Below are positions 11,596 to 25,500 of a stretch of 62,000 nt of DNA, piece by piece (position 1 is the first letter of the stretch; each line of letters starts with the position of its first letter). The translations under genes and the position numbers were made by a program. The notes below the pieces were generated by a model. It had not been told where the DNA came from and did no database searches. It saw nothing but the letters and a program-made list of their open reading frames with translations. The DNA comes from Acanthaster planci (lineage: Eukaryota; Echinodermata; Asteroidea; Valvatida; Acanthasteridae). The DNA is taken from positions 308,013 through 370,012 of the forward strand of contig NW_019091439.1 in assembly GCF_001949145.1 (NCBI RefSeq), given 5' to 3'.

Positions 11596-13324
11596 TAGTC
11601 TAGAGTGTGTATAGGGATTGGACATGTGGGGGGGTTACCATCGGCCCCATATCGTTCATGGTATCTAAATTTCTCATTCTTGTGCAGACATTTTAAAGAA
11701 AATAATTGCTGACAAATATAGTCCATCATCTTCAAGCAAACTTGCATTCTCAATTCTGATCAATCCATGGCAACAACCAGTGTTACAAATTGTGTCGCCC
11801 GGTCTCTGTCAAACCCCTCATAATGCATTGTTTAAACTCCATGAAATGTGCTATTTTTGTACTAAAAGCACAATGCACAACTGCAAAATTTACTGTGAAT
11901 TCAAAGGCGGCACAATTGCGCACATAGGCCCCGGTAACATCTTTACTGTGCATAGAGTCTGCTTGAAGATAAATCACACTTCTGGAACACAGAATAACCT
12001 TGTGCATCTGTGTTCCACTCCCACTCATGTAATAACTAATAGTTAAGTGAACAACAATGCTCTGGATCTTGTCAAACATTTCATAAACTAAGAGAATTTA
12101 CAAGTGAGGACACCTTCTTGTATGCATCATTTGGGATGGTTGTGCTTAACATGTTACAATGGTTACCCAGACTTTCTAACAATTCACCTTAATTTTTTGT
12201 GGCTCAGCCCAATATCATGGCCAATAAACCTAAACAAAGTGATGTCGCACTTTGTTTACTTGTGCACTTTCCTATGGCAGCACGATGAATCACGTCTCAC
12301 CTCACTGCCATAGGAAAGCACACATGTAAACAAAGTGTGACATCATCATGTTTAGGTCGATTTAATTGCCTCAAACTGGGTGCAAATCTCCGTGTTGCAG
12401 CTGACCAGTCACAAGACTAGACACAAGACTATTCACGAGTAACAGGGAAAGAAGTCAAAGGGATACTTTCGTTGCAGTTCTTTTTAATAGCTTGTGAGTT
12501 CATTTCAGATTGGTGGTCTTGTGTTAGTCTTGACTACAACACTAGGAAATCTGCACTGATGCCTACATTCTGTGCTTCAAGGAAAGCACGCAATGAAAAT
12601 ACACAATAGTCTTTCCATCAAAGGCATTTACAAGACACCATATATTTTGTCTGCTCATTACACATATCTGCTTAGGAACAGCTGATTGAGTGGTTTGGGT
12701 GTGTAGATACAATGGGGGTAAAACTGGAAATGTAAGAAACTGTATACATTATGGCATGGGTGGCTGGATATGATTCCATATCACAGCAAATTAGTATGTT
12801 AAGTTTATTACGTGTAAAGCATGTAAAGTACGTATAAATAAATTTCTTGATACGGCAGCTGCATGTACACACATGTCCAGATATATTCTGCTGATTAAAC
12901 TTCAGGTACAACTGTCACTACACAACTGGTCAGAGGATTTATACCCTGACATTTTCTGTATTAAACTACACTTTAAGTGATTGCTAGTATTCTACACGTT
13001 TTTTTTGTTACCCCTGTCACTGTGTTATCCGGGGTTATGTCTCACATTGAGGTCTAGTACCCAAGATACCTGGCAGTGTGGATGAGTATTTTGAGTGCGA
13101 CAATGCTGGAAGTGAGCTGACGCTGACTATATCAGAGGACCAATTTCTGCTCTGGATAACTTTACAATGGAGCAAGGATAGCACAGATGTACTAATGGTT
13201 CTTTCCTTCCCTTTCTCACAGGTGATCACTGACTTCACACTCAAGCCCCAACGAAATATTAATAAATTGGGAGCATTGGGTTAATTTTAGATAGTTGCCA
13301 CTGATATTTTTCCAACCAATCAAC
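11596..13324. other. Gene-free stretch after the gap, one palindrome
   Basis: No recognisable exon. It contains the hairpin at 12228-12357. A short open frame at 13078-13284 (begins MDEYFECDNAGSELTLTISE) has no visible splice context or known match. Confidence 0.3.
12228..12357. repeat. Long hairpin (ACCTAAACAAAGTGATGTC arms)
   Basis: Arms of about 53 bp (12228-12280 and 12305-12357) are near-complements: GTGCACTTTCCTATGGCAG against CTGCCATAGGAAAGCACAC, and ACCTAAAC against GTTTAGGT at the tips. The loop is 24 bp. A more decayed relative may lie at 24875-24970 (GTGCACTTTCC and GGAAAGCACAG with ATAAACAAAGTGTG). Confidence 0.8.
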
Positions 13325-13700
13325 TATTTATGTACTTGGCCGGTCTTGCATGTTAGTTTAAGACCAGCCAAGCGCATATTTATTCCTATTCATAATTACC
13401 TTTTTAGTCAGAGAGTCAAAAGAAATCATTATCTGATGGTTTTCCAACGATTTTGTTCAAGAATTTTTTTTTCATTTTTCCCGAACACCCCCGTTCATTT
13501 TATGGTATATTCCTCATGCAAGTTGTCCAAAAGAATCTCCTTATATGACTTGGTGTGCATGTGGCTAGCGCTGTGCACACAGACTCTTGTATCAACAGGG
13601 CATTATCGAATGTTAATACACAGTCAGTTGCACACTATTTTTATGAATATAGGTTTGTCCACTCTCAAAAAAGCTATTATGACACCTTACCACAATTTCA
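13325..13700 (+). repeat. Interspersed ~500-bp repeat, copy 2 of 3 (internally deleted)
   Basis: It is colinear with 3655-4210 but lacks the GAGAATGGATGC block and the tandem CAGCGGGCATTATCA part. It keeps TTGGCCGGTCTT, GAGAGTCAAAAGAA and GGGCATTATCGAATGTTAATA. Confidence 0.75.
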
Positions 13701-16426
13701 TGAAGCTGCAAGGCACAGATACTGGCTGAGAACTGAGACTTTCTGCTTAGGAAAAACAGATTACTAACCAAAATATCATGCAATATATACTACCAGTGAC
13801 TGGTCCTCTGCCAGCTTATCCTTAGCACATAAATGCATTGACCAAGCAGCCTAGTGTAGCTGGGCCAGAAATGCATGCTTCAGACTATCATGTCATATGT
13901 GACTTCCAAACTTAATGTCTGAAATTCTATCCACCTGTGGGACTTGCTTTCCAACACTAAAATGTCAGATTGAGAAGCACATGGTCCACTCTAACCTGTG
14001 CTACAAGTACAACGTAATAGCTCAAAGAAATGAGCTACTGGGCTTTACTGGGACAAGTTTGACTCACGAGTTTCATATGTTGAGAGAAATGCTGGTGTTA
14101 ATGTAAACAAGTAGAGGCATCCTATAAACAAATCCAATGAGATGCCACTCCCAGGGACCATTAACACTCATCCAGCTGTCTCAACCTGAGCGTGCAGGCG
14201 CACTTCGGCACTTGACCACTGCCTATTAGTCAAGGAGGAATCTCACGCGTGCACACTGTCTGCATGCGAACAGGATGGCCGTGTGGTAATGGCTTCTAAT
14301 TTTGGTTGTCGGATGTGTCTATACCACACACAGTGACAGCCAAGTCAGGGTAAATTTTGTATGGGACCTTTCCTTACATTTCCAGGGGAACACCCAACAA
14401 ATAGCCCCAAATTGCCATCTCTGGTTTCAAACAAAATGGAAAAATATTTCTATACATTTTCTACAATAAAAAAATAGTTGGTTTCCAATGTCAGAAATAC
14501 ATGGTATTTGTCTACATTGCCTGCTTGAGAAATTCTGTACCAAATTCTGTCTTGGTTTGGCATTGGTACCATGCAACTATCTCAACTTTCCTTCAACATA
14601 ATACCTACAGTGTCTGATTCACCATCTGTATGAATTGCAGCTCTTAGAGCCATTTAGTAATGATTTCAATATGCCAGGAATCAAAGAAACTGACGAAGAT
14701 CATAAATCTTTCCTATCTTACACTTTGAATTATTCAAACTGTAGTTAATACCAACAATTTATTACTAGTTACATATTTTTATTTTATAGCTGTAGGTACA
14801 AATGATACCATTCAAAGTGCCAAGTTAGAATATGTACAGAAGTTTAGGCTCTTAATATTCAGGTAATTCCCTTTCTATTCAAGAGCATTTTTTGTCTTCT
14901 TGTTAAAACATGTACTGATCACTCGACATACAAATTAATAAGTCAAGTTTATGCCCTGAACAACAAACATGTAAAGAAAGCGACACTGGAAAATAAAGAT
15001 ATTGTAAGCCTGAATGTTGGGGTAGGGTACCCAGAGGGCTAAGAGGGACTTCTGGTACCTGGTCCCAACTCATATGTTCTATTATCCCCAAAGGCCTCAT
15101 GCCCTGCCAAGGGAAAGAGGACTAAGTAGTTCCATTACCCCAATATGAGGGGAGTACACACAGCGAGCAAAACCTGTGTTTACTTTAAGTAGTCACACAC
15201 ATCATTGCGGCATTTGGGAGATGACCTACTTGTGTTTTTAACTGTTCCCCTTATATGTGCTCATTGTTTTCCTGTACCAGTTGGGAAGCCATGTATAAGC
15301 TCAGGGCTGTGACAACAGAGGAGCACAACCAGCTACCTAATATTTCTTATCAAGCCATCCATTCTGCTCTGGTGGGCATCTGCTTGCCTGCCTGGGACAA
15401 TATCTAGGTGCTTGGTGCTAAAGCTATCCTCAAATGTATAGCCTTAAATATAGGATATGGTACATGTTACGTTCAAGAAAAGTGCAACATGCATGTGAAG
15501 ACCAAGTATTGGCTTGAATGCAACAAAGATATTTTCATGCACGATGATAAGTTGGTAATAACTTTGTACACAGACGTGTGGCAGTTCAATACTGATGCAA
15601 ATTCAATTTCTAGAGCACAATACAACAAAACTATGGGGATCAGTTTTACACCAAAGGCCAAACTGAATGAGGTTGAGACAGACTGGGGGTGGAAAGTTAA
15701 CAGCTACTGAGATGTCACTTTGTAAGTGTGGCATTTAAATGCAAGCCCTGTTTCAGAGGCTGGCTACAGACACTAACTGAACAGGATTAATGAATGGTTT
15801 GGCTCACGTGAAAAGAAACAAGCATTGTGCCAATCTAATCCAAGACAGGATTCAACTATGCCGTTAATTAAAGGTGGAATGACTTATTCTTTACTTCAAT
15901 CTGTCCATTTTCTTTTCTTTGCTATGAAAAAAAGCTTGTGCATGGCTGAGCCTTCTGTGGAGTCAGCCAGCTTGCACAACATCACACTGCAGTTATACCA
16001 TTTGGGTTCATTTCTACATGCATAACAAATATAAAATGCATACCTTCAAGTCGTACAACCATTAAATAATTCACAATGGATCCTCTTCACATGGGTTTCT
16101 GATTTGTATATTCAATCTCGCATCTTTTCATCTGATCTATGGTTTACTGCCCGTTGAAGTAAATGTATATGAATTTACTTTTGACTTAAAAACTGTAACC
16201 AAGCCAAAAAAAAAAAAACTCTTCTTTCTTTTCAGATGTACATCTCTTTCATCGTGAAACGGTCTGTGTTTTGAGAAAGCACAGAAGTGAGTCCAAACAA
16301 ATGTACTTGATGATACCTTCTTCTGACCACAACCAAGGCCTTAAAGATTACAATACTAGCATATGCTGGATTCCAATCAGTTCTTAATTCATAGAAATTT
16401 AGTGGGCTGAAACATGGAGCATCTAC
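13701..16426. other. 3' flank / presumed 3' UTR side of the MTMR3/4 gene
   Basis: No recognisable exon on either strand. The minus-strand part next to 16427 should contain the 3' UTR. An open frame at 15408-15710 on the plus strand is antisense to it and has no coding character I can defend. Confidence 0.4.
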
Positions 16427-16583
16427 TCAGCCCAGGCCGGGAGCCATCTGTGTTTTCCTACTGTTGTTGCGTTCCAGCATGTCATAGCAGGCCTTACAGA
16501 CCCTCTCCGGCTGGTAGAGTTGTTCCTGGGGGATAGGCGCTGTGTAGCTGGTACAGGTACTGCAGAAGACCTGGCCACAGCTC
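16427..16583 (-). CDS. MTMR3/4: MTMR3/4 terminal coding exon: second half of FYVE finger and stop
   Basis: The exon follows TTTCCCTCAG and ends with TGA (16429-16427). It encodes RSCGQVFCSTCTSYTAPIPQ, EQLYQPERVCKACYDMLERN and a short basic tail. Cysteines 1063, 1068, 1071, 1090 and 1093 complete the eight zinc ligands. The human counterpart is RNCGNVFCSSCCNQKVPVPS and RVCKSCY. The 3' UTR must lie below 16427; I could not pick a polyadenylation site with confidence. Confidence 0.96.
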
Positions 16584-19500
16584 CTGAGGGAAACAGGGGA
16601 GGAAACAGTACATCTGGTGAAAGTCAACGTTTACCAAAGTTTTAGAAGTAGATTCAATGTTCTAGTTATGCAGGAAGGCTTGATAAGCCATAAACATGGT
16701 AAGGATGATGTCCCACTGCTCACAGAAACTCTCTTACCACAAATTCCAAAACCATTTCACATTGGAGGGCATGTAAACACGATCTGGCAATCTGTATTGG
16801 CAGGGACAACAAACGGGTTAAACCAACAAGTATTCCTTGAATTTCTGGGGGGGGTTGGGTGCAAACACATCCCTAATTCTGCCATCTGTTTTGCAGACAC
16901 GTCCAAAAAGTCTGTGTAAGGAGGCCACTTGTAGAACATGAACTTGACCACAGTAAATGACCTGTTGTAGGATGTATCACTCCATAATGATGCCCCAAGG
17001 TTTTGCAAAATACAAGGTTGTGGTGAAAAATATAAAACCAAATGTTCCAATGACCCTTACGAGTCAGCGCTTGCAGCACTGGCTGGATTTGAAGAGTTGG
17101 CTGCTCTTTTTTTCAAAAGTCGCAAATAACACTGTCAAAAAGTTAGGTTCTTGGGCAGAAATAATGAGCAAAAGATGCGAGTACCTGGAAATATTAATTT
17201 GGCCTCTTATCACTGAAGTCATCTTCTGTGAATAATGCCTAAAAAGACACGTTCCAAGCAGGGTTCTGTTAAAAATCGTGACAGCTCATGGAACAAATAG
17301 AAAAATCATACCTTTTAATGAAACATCCAACATTCAAAACTTCAAATATCTGGTATGTTAGATTTTTGCCCAAGAGTGCAGCTGGTGATACAAATGATGA
17401 CCATGATTTCATTCGAGAGAAGAACAGCGTACCTTTCTGAAATTGGCACTAACTTACCTACAATGATGTTTCCTGTAAACCACATTGAACTGCGTGTTGC
17501 ATTTAAAGCAGTGAGTGACAGCGTGGTCTGGTATCCAGAGGGTGCGTTTGGTCTCTGTCTCATCCACCTGCTCCCAGGAGATGTCTGAGGTGATTGAGCC
17601 ACAGCGAGATGAGGCATCACGATCTTTTTCGTCCTCCAGCTCACTGGCCACCACCTGGCAAGAGAATGTCAGGTAAATGGAGGATTCATGATTGCTCTAA
17701 GGTGAGCCATAAACTTATCCAAGCAAGAAAGAATTTGCTTGGTCTCTGGTCTGAGGAAAGAAAGAGAACAATTTTTCAGGCAATGCAATGTAACTTCTGA
17801 TTGTAGGGTCGGAGGTTCAAATCCCACTTGTGGCAGCATGTTGTAATCTTGGGCAAGTCACCTTATTCCTCAGTGCCTCCGTCCACACAGGAGTAAATGG
17901 GTACCTGTGAGGGCAGATGTGGTTATCATGTTTAGCCATTAGTGCCTAATATGGCAGCAACAGGATAGTCTGAAACCATCTTAGCTCCCTTTTAGGATAG
18001 CTCACTAGTTGTGAGCCCAATGTTCAGGGTATATAATATTACATGCTTTATAAGAACGGTTTATTATTATAACCATTTTCAATGCATAATCAAATGTTCA
18101 TCAGCACTGAACTAAGACTAACTCCAAACATATTCATTTGTGATAAATTGTGAATTTGCAAACTACAAGAACCTTCTTGCAAGGTACCACTGAACTCAGC
18201 TCTTAGCTTAGCTACTCACTACTTCCTCTTGGCATACCCCATTCAGTGTTGCATTTGGAATGAGTGCCTTCATCTGGCTAGTCTGCTGCAGCAGTTTCTG
18301 CAGGCGGATGATCTCCTGTCTAAGAATCGCCACTTCATTCTGGTGTTTGTGCATTATCCCTAGTAGCCTATCCTGCTCAGGTGCTGCGATTGGGGTCAGT
18401 CCATCCTCATCAAAGTGGCGGCCGACTTTCAGGCCACTTGCTGACCCTTTGAGGGGGAATACCTCCAACTCATTGGGGGTCAGGCAAGACTGAGACTCAC
18501 TGGACACAGGGCTGGAGGGTGCCGAGACAAAGTTGGGGATGCTGGAGCTCGATATGTACCTGACATGTTGGCTATCACCATTGGGCATACTGGTCTGGAT
18601 GCCAAGCTCTGGGAGGGATGTCGATCCCGAGATGAACAGGGTACCGTTGAGATCAGGTAGACGGCTTCCAACTGCAGAACTAGTCAGGTCAGATGTACTG
18701 GTGCTGATGCTGATTGATTTGCCCATTTGTTTGCTACCAGAGGAAAGGCTATTATGAGCTGCATTGTCAGACTCAGCTCTCAGTTCAAGCACTGCATTTT
18801 CATCCTCCACATCGCTGGTATCCGTGTGTCCATTGCACTCATGCCAGTGATTGTTGTCAGAGTTGCCGTCTCTGCTGCTGGAATCCTCAGTCAGTGTGTC
18901 TGTTGAGCCGTTCATGATACCTTCAACAGACTGCCGGCTGTGGCCACTGCCTTGACAGCGCTTTGGAGTTGAGGTCCTGGAATTCTCATCCAGGGGGGCA
19001 TCATCAGGATCGCTGTCGCTACAATCTCCGTTCAGGAGTCCATTGGCATGGCCGTTGGTCAGGGGCTCACTGTTCACCTCTTCTTCGTTACTAGTTGCAG
19101 AGTCTTCATTCGGATTATTGCCATCCTGGAAATCAGCAGTTACAGGTTCGTCAGCGGAGGTACTGGCGTTAGCATCCAGGGAAGGGTCGCTCTCGTCACC
19201 TTCTCCTCTCATCACAGCACCTCCCAGTGGCCTGTCGGCCAGCTTGCGGGTCTGCGGCGGGGTGCCTATCCGCCCGCCGTCCAGTTTCAGCTCGCTCAGG
19301 TTGGGGTCGCTCAACCGGCGGACCAGCGGGCTGCCTTCCACAATGCTGCCTCGCCGGTTCTCCTCCTCACCCTTATGGAGGTCATCCACCGACCGTGTGC
19401 GGGTCAACTTGGCACCCTCGCCTGTGGCCGTCTGGGCAGTCTGCAGGAGGCTCGAGTTGTCATCGCAGGTGGCTGGGGTGGAGTCAGACAGGAACACTGC

Positions 19501-22500
19501 CGTCCAGAAATGCATTGTCCGCACGTGGCAGCAAGGATACAGGATCTGTCAAGAAGTTTTACCAATCACATCAAGAGTCAAGAAAGTTTTGAATTGACCT
19601 TACCTCCCTCACTAACAACCGTCCAAACTTTAAACTGTGCAGTATCCCAATGGCACATTCCTCAATTTCAATCACAAAATCTTGAAATATAAAGCCCATG
19701 CAAGGAATTGGATGCTAAACTACTACTCTCAATGCATTTCTGCTTGGAACCTTCCTGAACATTCCAAAATCTTCCACTGCACAGAAAACCCATGACACTT
19801 TTATTCTTTCTACTGTAAGTTTCCAGAGTAATCAATGGCCGCTGAAAGTAAAAGTGGCTGAGCTCAAACTGGTTTAGTTTTCAGGATTGGGGGGAGTTCG
19901 TGTTAACATCTCACCACTGCAGTTTTCACACCTGCTGCGCGGGGCTTTTGATGGATGTAAGATGCATATATGCAGTGAGGGTTATGTGATAGAAAAAAGA
20001 ACGGTACTGTCCCCCTAAAAAGCAGACACAGGCTGTTTGACGAACACTGGATATGGATTCTAGAGTAGACTCACAATAACAACAACCTGTCTCTTTGCTG
20101 CTTAGTGCTAATCAATATCAACCTGCATGGCCAGTGAAGGAAATAAGTCCATTCATTCTCACATATTGTTTGCAAATTGTAATTACAGTTATACATGCAA
20201 ATAGGCCACATCACCACAGTCACATCACATCACCAACATCACCATAACATCAAGTGCTATATATCCTTAAGGACCTCGCCTCATTGAAATACCAAACTGC
20301 AGTATTTGTCGAGACAAGGACACTCGGCCAAAATGCATACTTCAACATCTGTGTTAACGTGTTGTACTATAAAGACTTTGATTACTTACTAGTTCAGTTG
20401 AAGATGCAAATAAAAAGTTGCGGTATTTATGTCCTTCCACCCCCAGTAATGCCCAGACTGAGCATGTGCGGTCCTTGATGGAGTGTTTAGCTCGTTGTTG
20501 AGCACTGTTACATAGAAATGTGCCAAATAGGCAGGAGTAGGTGTGCTGAACCAGCTTCACCTAGAAACACAGTAAGACAAGATATGCATTACTATGATTC
20601 CTATAATCCATTTTATTTTCTGAACACTCTGAACTGGGATGGAGCCTGACTATTTTACTAATAATACAGGTAAAATCTCACTTTACCAGTCCTTTCGTTT
20701 TAAGGCATGCGATTGCACTCCCGCACCATCGCATGCCTAAAAGCTTCCTGAGAAGTGCAAATAATTGCACGCCTGAAACCAGCCATACCGCACTCCTTGG
20801 CATGAGTTTACTTTATAATTACACTTTGCCCTTTGTGAGAAAAAAGGAAACGAAAAGAATCAAACATTAGGCCTACCTAACAGGAATGACAAAATCATTT
20901 TTGATTCTCTCAGGGAAACAGTTTTGCACGACAGCTCTGTCAGTTTGCAATTGTTCAGTCCATGCACGTCACACAGCGCTGCAAGCAAGCGTTGCTGCAT
21001 GCATTAAGCTACATACACCAGACTGTACATGGCTTTACGTGCTTGTAGCACATGTCACACACATTGGAAGCGCAAGGGGACGTTTGATTAAAATCCAAAA
21101 TCCATTGACAAATTGATAATTCTCAATGCGTTATCATCCACAGTGTACTCACATCATAGCCAGCTGTAAAGTAACAGCCAGTACACTTCTGATTCAATGG
21201 TTTGTCTACCCAAATACAAATGAACACTTCTACAGACACAATTTGAACTTGTGAGAAAGTTTGCAAAATATCCATGCCTGTATAATTTGGATACCCAAAA
21301 CATTAATTACACATGTGAAAAACCTTACAAGGACTCTAATGAAACTGTCACTGATTTGGTTGTAACTGGACAAAGTACAAACCCCTCATGTGAGCTCTTG
21401 AATTGAATGTAATTCGAACTATATTAGATTGTTCAGTTTGGAACTCAAAATCACATGCCTAGAAAAACTGCATGCCTGGAAATATCCAGGAGTGTTTTTT
21501 TCACACGCCTACAATTTTCAAATCACAGGGACTGCTTTACAGATTTTTTTTTCATTTGAACAATAACAATAACGGCGATATGACTACCCATCAGAGCACA
21601 AGGGAGACAATCTACATTTGTCCCTGCTGCATCATCTTCCCACGCTGTAAAAGCCTTAAATTTCACGATAACCCCGGCAGCCAATGTCATTGATACCTTT
21701 CAAGTGGCCATGATTTACAAAACTCATCACAGTGGCCAGTTGGTATAGCCCTGTCTTCTATGTTGGCGGCAATCCCCCTTTATAGTACACCTTTGGTAAA
21801 GATGGCATTTTGCCAAGTCAATCCAGGCTGACTGTTCTTGTTGACTGTGCTTCAGCATGCATAAACATGAACATCTCTTTAAAACCCAACCTGAGTAAAC
21901 ATAAGAGCTACTCTACTTCAGAAATCCCAATTTTTAAAAAATTTTTATATCTGATATATCTTAATTCCGTACATATACGCACTTATCAATATCACAGCTT
22001 TTTAAGAAAATTCATGTCATCTTTGTCCGTCAAAATTAACCCAATGCTACAAAAAGATACATATATGTTCAAATCCACCTGTACTGTACTATGCAACATG
22101 CACTGAAGGAGTTCCTGGTCTGCCCAGTAGTGGTGGTTGTTTAATCAAGAGATTAAGGGTAATGTCAGGTGTGAAGTATTGTGTGACTTTGGTGTGTGAA
22201 AATGCCTCATTCTTCAGAGGGCTGTTGTTGTCATGTGTGTGCACTTGTCTAAGCATTACATACACAGCATGGACTTCCCGCACAAAAGAAGTCCACATAA
22301 TGCTGGGTAAACAGACACTGTGTGGACTTACACAGGTCCACACAGTGTTTCCTTGTCTCTGAAAAACCACTTCAGAGGCAGTTTGGGATAAGCATGATTA
22401 AGAGGAAAGATTGTAGAGGAACAGTTCAAGAAATCATCAAAAATCTACTTCAAAATAGTCAACGTAGAAAGACAAAAAGGAGATTTTTACCCGTGTTTTC

Positions 22501-25500
22501 TTAACTGCAAAAAACAATGGAAAGTCCAAACAAGGTAACGTAAACACGTGTGCCGACACAGGCAACATTGCACAGTATGGGTTGGGCTAAGCATACATGC
22601 GCAAGCACTTTGTGTATGCAAGGTACGTATGAAACCCATGAATGTGTGTGCATTATGTATGAAACCCACGATGTGTGTGTATATTACATGTACACATGTG
22701 TACAAACAACCTTCGTGTCATTCTGTCGTCATTAAATGTGACCAGTGCAATCAACTGATGCTCCGCAGCGTTAAAAACAACACATGCTCACCTAAATGCC
22801 AGTGAATACAATATCAAAGAATAACATCAAAGAGTCATTTCATAAAGTGCCAACACAGCTAGCTGGATTTCTGAGCTGTTGAATGAACCTGTTATAAATA
22901 GACGTCCAAGCTCAACACACAGTCTTTAATTTGAACTGCACCAGCATCTCCAGGAGGATTAAGTTTGTTCGTTTCAACTTGGTTCAATGAATTTTTCTCT
23001 CAAAAGCAATAGCACTGGAATAACTGAACATACCAGGAATGTTTCATTGAACTCGAATGCTGTCGGGTACTGCTTGATGAGTTGATGCACACAATCAAGC
23101 CATTGCAGGAATACCGGGCATCTCTGGTTGACGTCGTCATCATTGGGTTTGTGACCGCAGCGATCGCCAAATTTGTGACCAAAGTCCAACCACTCTCGCT
23201 CAACCAGAACCTGAAAGCCCTGTAGAGAAATAAGGGTTTGCTTCAGTAACCGCTTGGGGTCTGGTGTTAGATGACCACAATGAAATGATGCCTTGGTCTA
23301 CATGCACAATCTAGGACATGAGCCCTCATATTATCAGACAAAAGAGCGCATACATGTACACTAGAAGCAATAAGATTTTGTGCTATCGTGGAATCCAGAA
23401 TGAAACCAACAAACAGCCATTTATCCATAAGAAGACAGTAAAACTGCAGGCCAGTTTTGAAATCAGTGGAAGTGTTCCACAAGTGACCAATTGTATGAAA
23501 TTCAATTGCGTATTGTTTATTTCACCTTCAACATAATCATCCTAGTGCAGGGACTAGAAGTGCTTCTCTTTTTAAGCAGCTGGATTTAAGGACATTCAGT
23601 TCAATGAATACAGACTTATGGCAGACTTTGGAAATACAGACTTTGGAAAAGGTAACTCCTCTTCTTAAATTTGAACAAGTTTTCGTCCTAAGAATAATTT
23701 TTAAGGGAATTATTCCACATGAAATCTATGAAGAGCACTTTGAACACCTGTATGCAATGTTCATACACCCTTGTGAAAAAAATATTCCAGGACTTTTCCA
23801 GGATTTTCCAGGTGAAAATGTTTGATTTTTCCAGGACTTAATTCAGGTTGGACACGCAATACCATATTATCAATACAATACAATAAAAGATTGTGAAGTT
23901 ATAACAATGTATAAAAATCGAGCAGCGCAGCGATGAAGACATGACAAGTTTTCTGACAGTGACAACCTGACCACGAGGTAGGCCTACACACAGCTGGCGA
24001 TCATAGAAAAATAAACTTGCCCTAGTCCATTCAACGTTAAGGAAAAAGGTTCGACACAGTCGCAGGTTTACATTTACACTGAGCTTTATTAGTTTATAAT
24101 GTGGGCACCATCCAAAATTGATTTGCACTGCATGCAGTGTATGTGTGTTTTCCAGTGTGTAGACCACACCTGGTGAATAATGTACAACTGTATTGCGCCG
24201 TGCAATAGCAACAATGTATGTGGGGACAGATCGATCACGGAAAATTTTCAGTCACAGCTTATTAGATCATTTTTGTCTCATTTTGAAAGTAACATTGATT
24301 TTACTGAAATTTCCAGGAATTTCCAGGACTTGTTTTAAAAATAAAGCATTTTCCAGGACTTTCCAGGAGGGGTATAAAATTCCAGGATTTTCTAGGAGGC
24401 GTGTGAACCCTGTGTAAGATAGGAAACAATACAAGATCTAACCAATCTCTCTATGGATCATCCAAGGTAACTGACCTCTAGTGTCCTATAATAAGGGTCC
24501 AGCATGAGTTCAGCCAGGGCTACTATCTGTGGTGTACGGTCCCAGCCATCAGAGCAATGCACTACTACTGGGCAGGCCTCTTTGTCCACCGTGCTAACCA
24601 CCATCAGAGCTGACTTGAGCAGTAGGGATAGATGCTGTAACCACTTGGTGGCTTCCAATAAGGACAGCCAGCTAGATCAAAGAATCAATGAGTCAGACTT
24701 AGATTTGAATTTAGATCCAGTAAAAACTGAAGTTCACCATCAGAGAGTCATAGGTTTGACTTTATGCTTAGATAATTACATAATTGAGGGTGTTGGTATC
24801 AAGTCACTCACTCCTGAATGGTTAATATTCCCTGCAAATGGCTGGATCAGTGACTATTTTAGGACATAAGTCTTTCTCCACATGTGCACTTTCCAACGGA
24901 GCCAGTGGGGGTCCAGGGTCCACTGAGCACCCACAGGAAAGCACAGCCATAAACAAAGTGTGGCCTCACCAGTACAGCAGGTCTACTGTTCATTAACAGT
25001 TTGACAGCAAATTGAGAGTTCAATCTGGCACTGACAGGCACTACATTATGCCAAGTAAGATTTGAAGCTTTGCATGGTGGAAATTACTTGAGCTGTAGGT
25101 TTGATGGTACACTGTGGAAACTATCTCTTCATTTGAGAGTACAATCTGGCAATGACAGGCACTACATTATGCCAATTAAGATTTGAAGCTTTGCATGGTG
25201 GAAATTACTTGAGCTGTAGGTTTGCTGGTACACTATGGAAACTATCTCTTCATTTGAGAGTACAATCTGGCAATGACAGGCACTACATTATGCCAAGTAA
25301 GATTTGAAGCTTTGCATGGTGGAAATTACTTGAGCTGGTACACTATGGAAACTATCTCTTCAGAAGAAGTGTAGGTCCGAGAAGAATCGTTAAGTATTAA
25401 CTCGACATTTCGGCCAGGATGCTCTGGCCGTCCTCACTCTCCTGAGGACATCCTCACTCTCCTGAGGACATCCTCACTCTCCTGAGGACATCCTCACTCT

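Noticed and set aside
11398-11753. Two minus-strand open frames
   Set aside because: Both cross the run of N and have no real coding support.
13078-13284. 68-codon plus-strand frame with an acidic start
   Set aside because: No homolog recognised and no convincing splice sites; could be chance.
18208-18219. In-frame stop directly after the large MTMR3/4 exon, suggesting a protein ending before the FYVE domain
   Set aside because: A GTGAGT donor lies just before it and the FYVE exon follows in phase. An isoform without FYVE by intron retention cannot be excluded.
19043-19692. Plus-strand open frames of 121, 184 and 214 codons
   Set aside because: They are antisense shadows of the GC-rich large MTMR3/4 exon.
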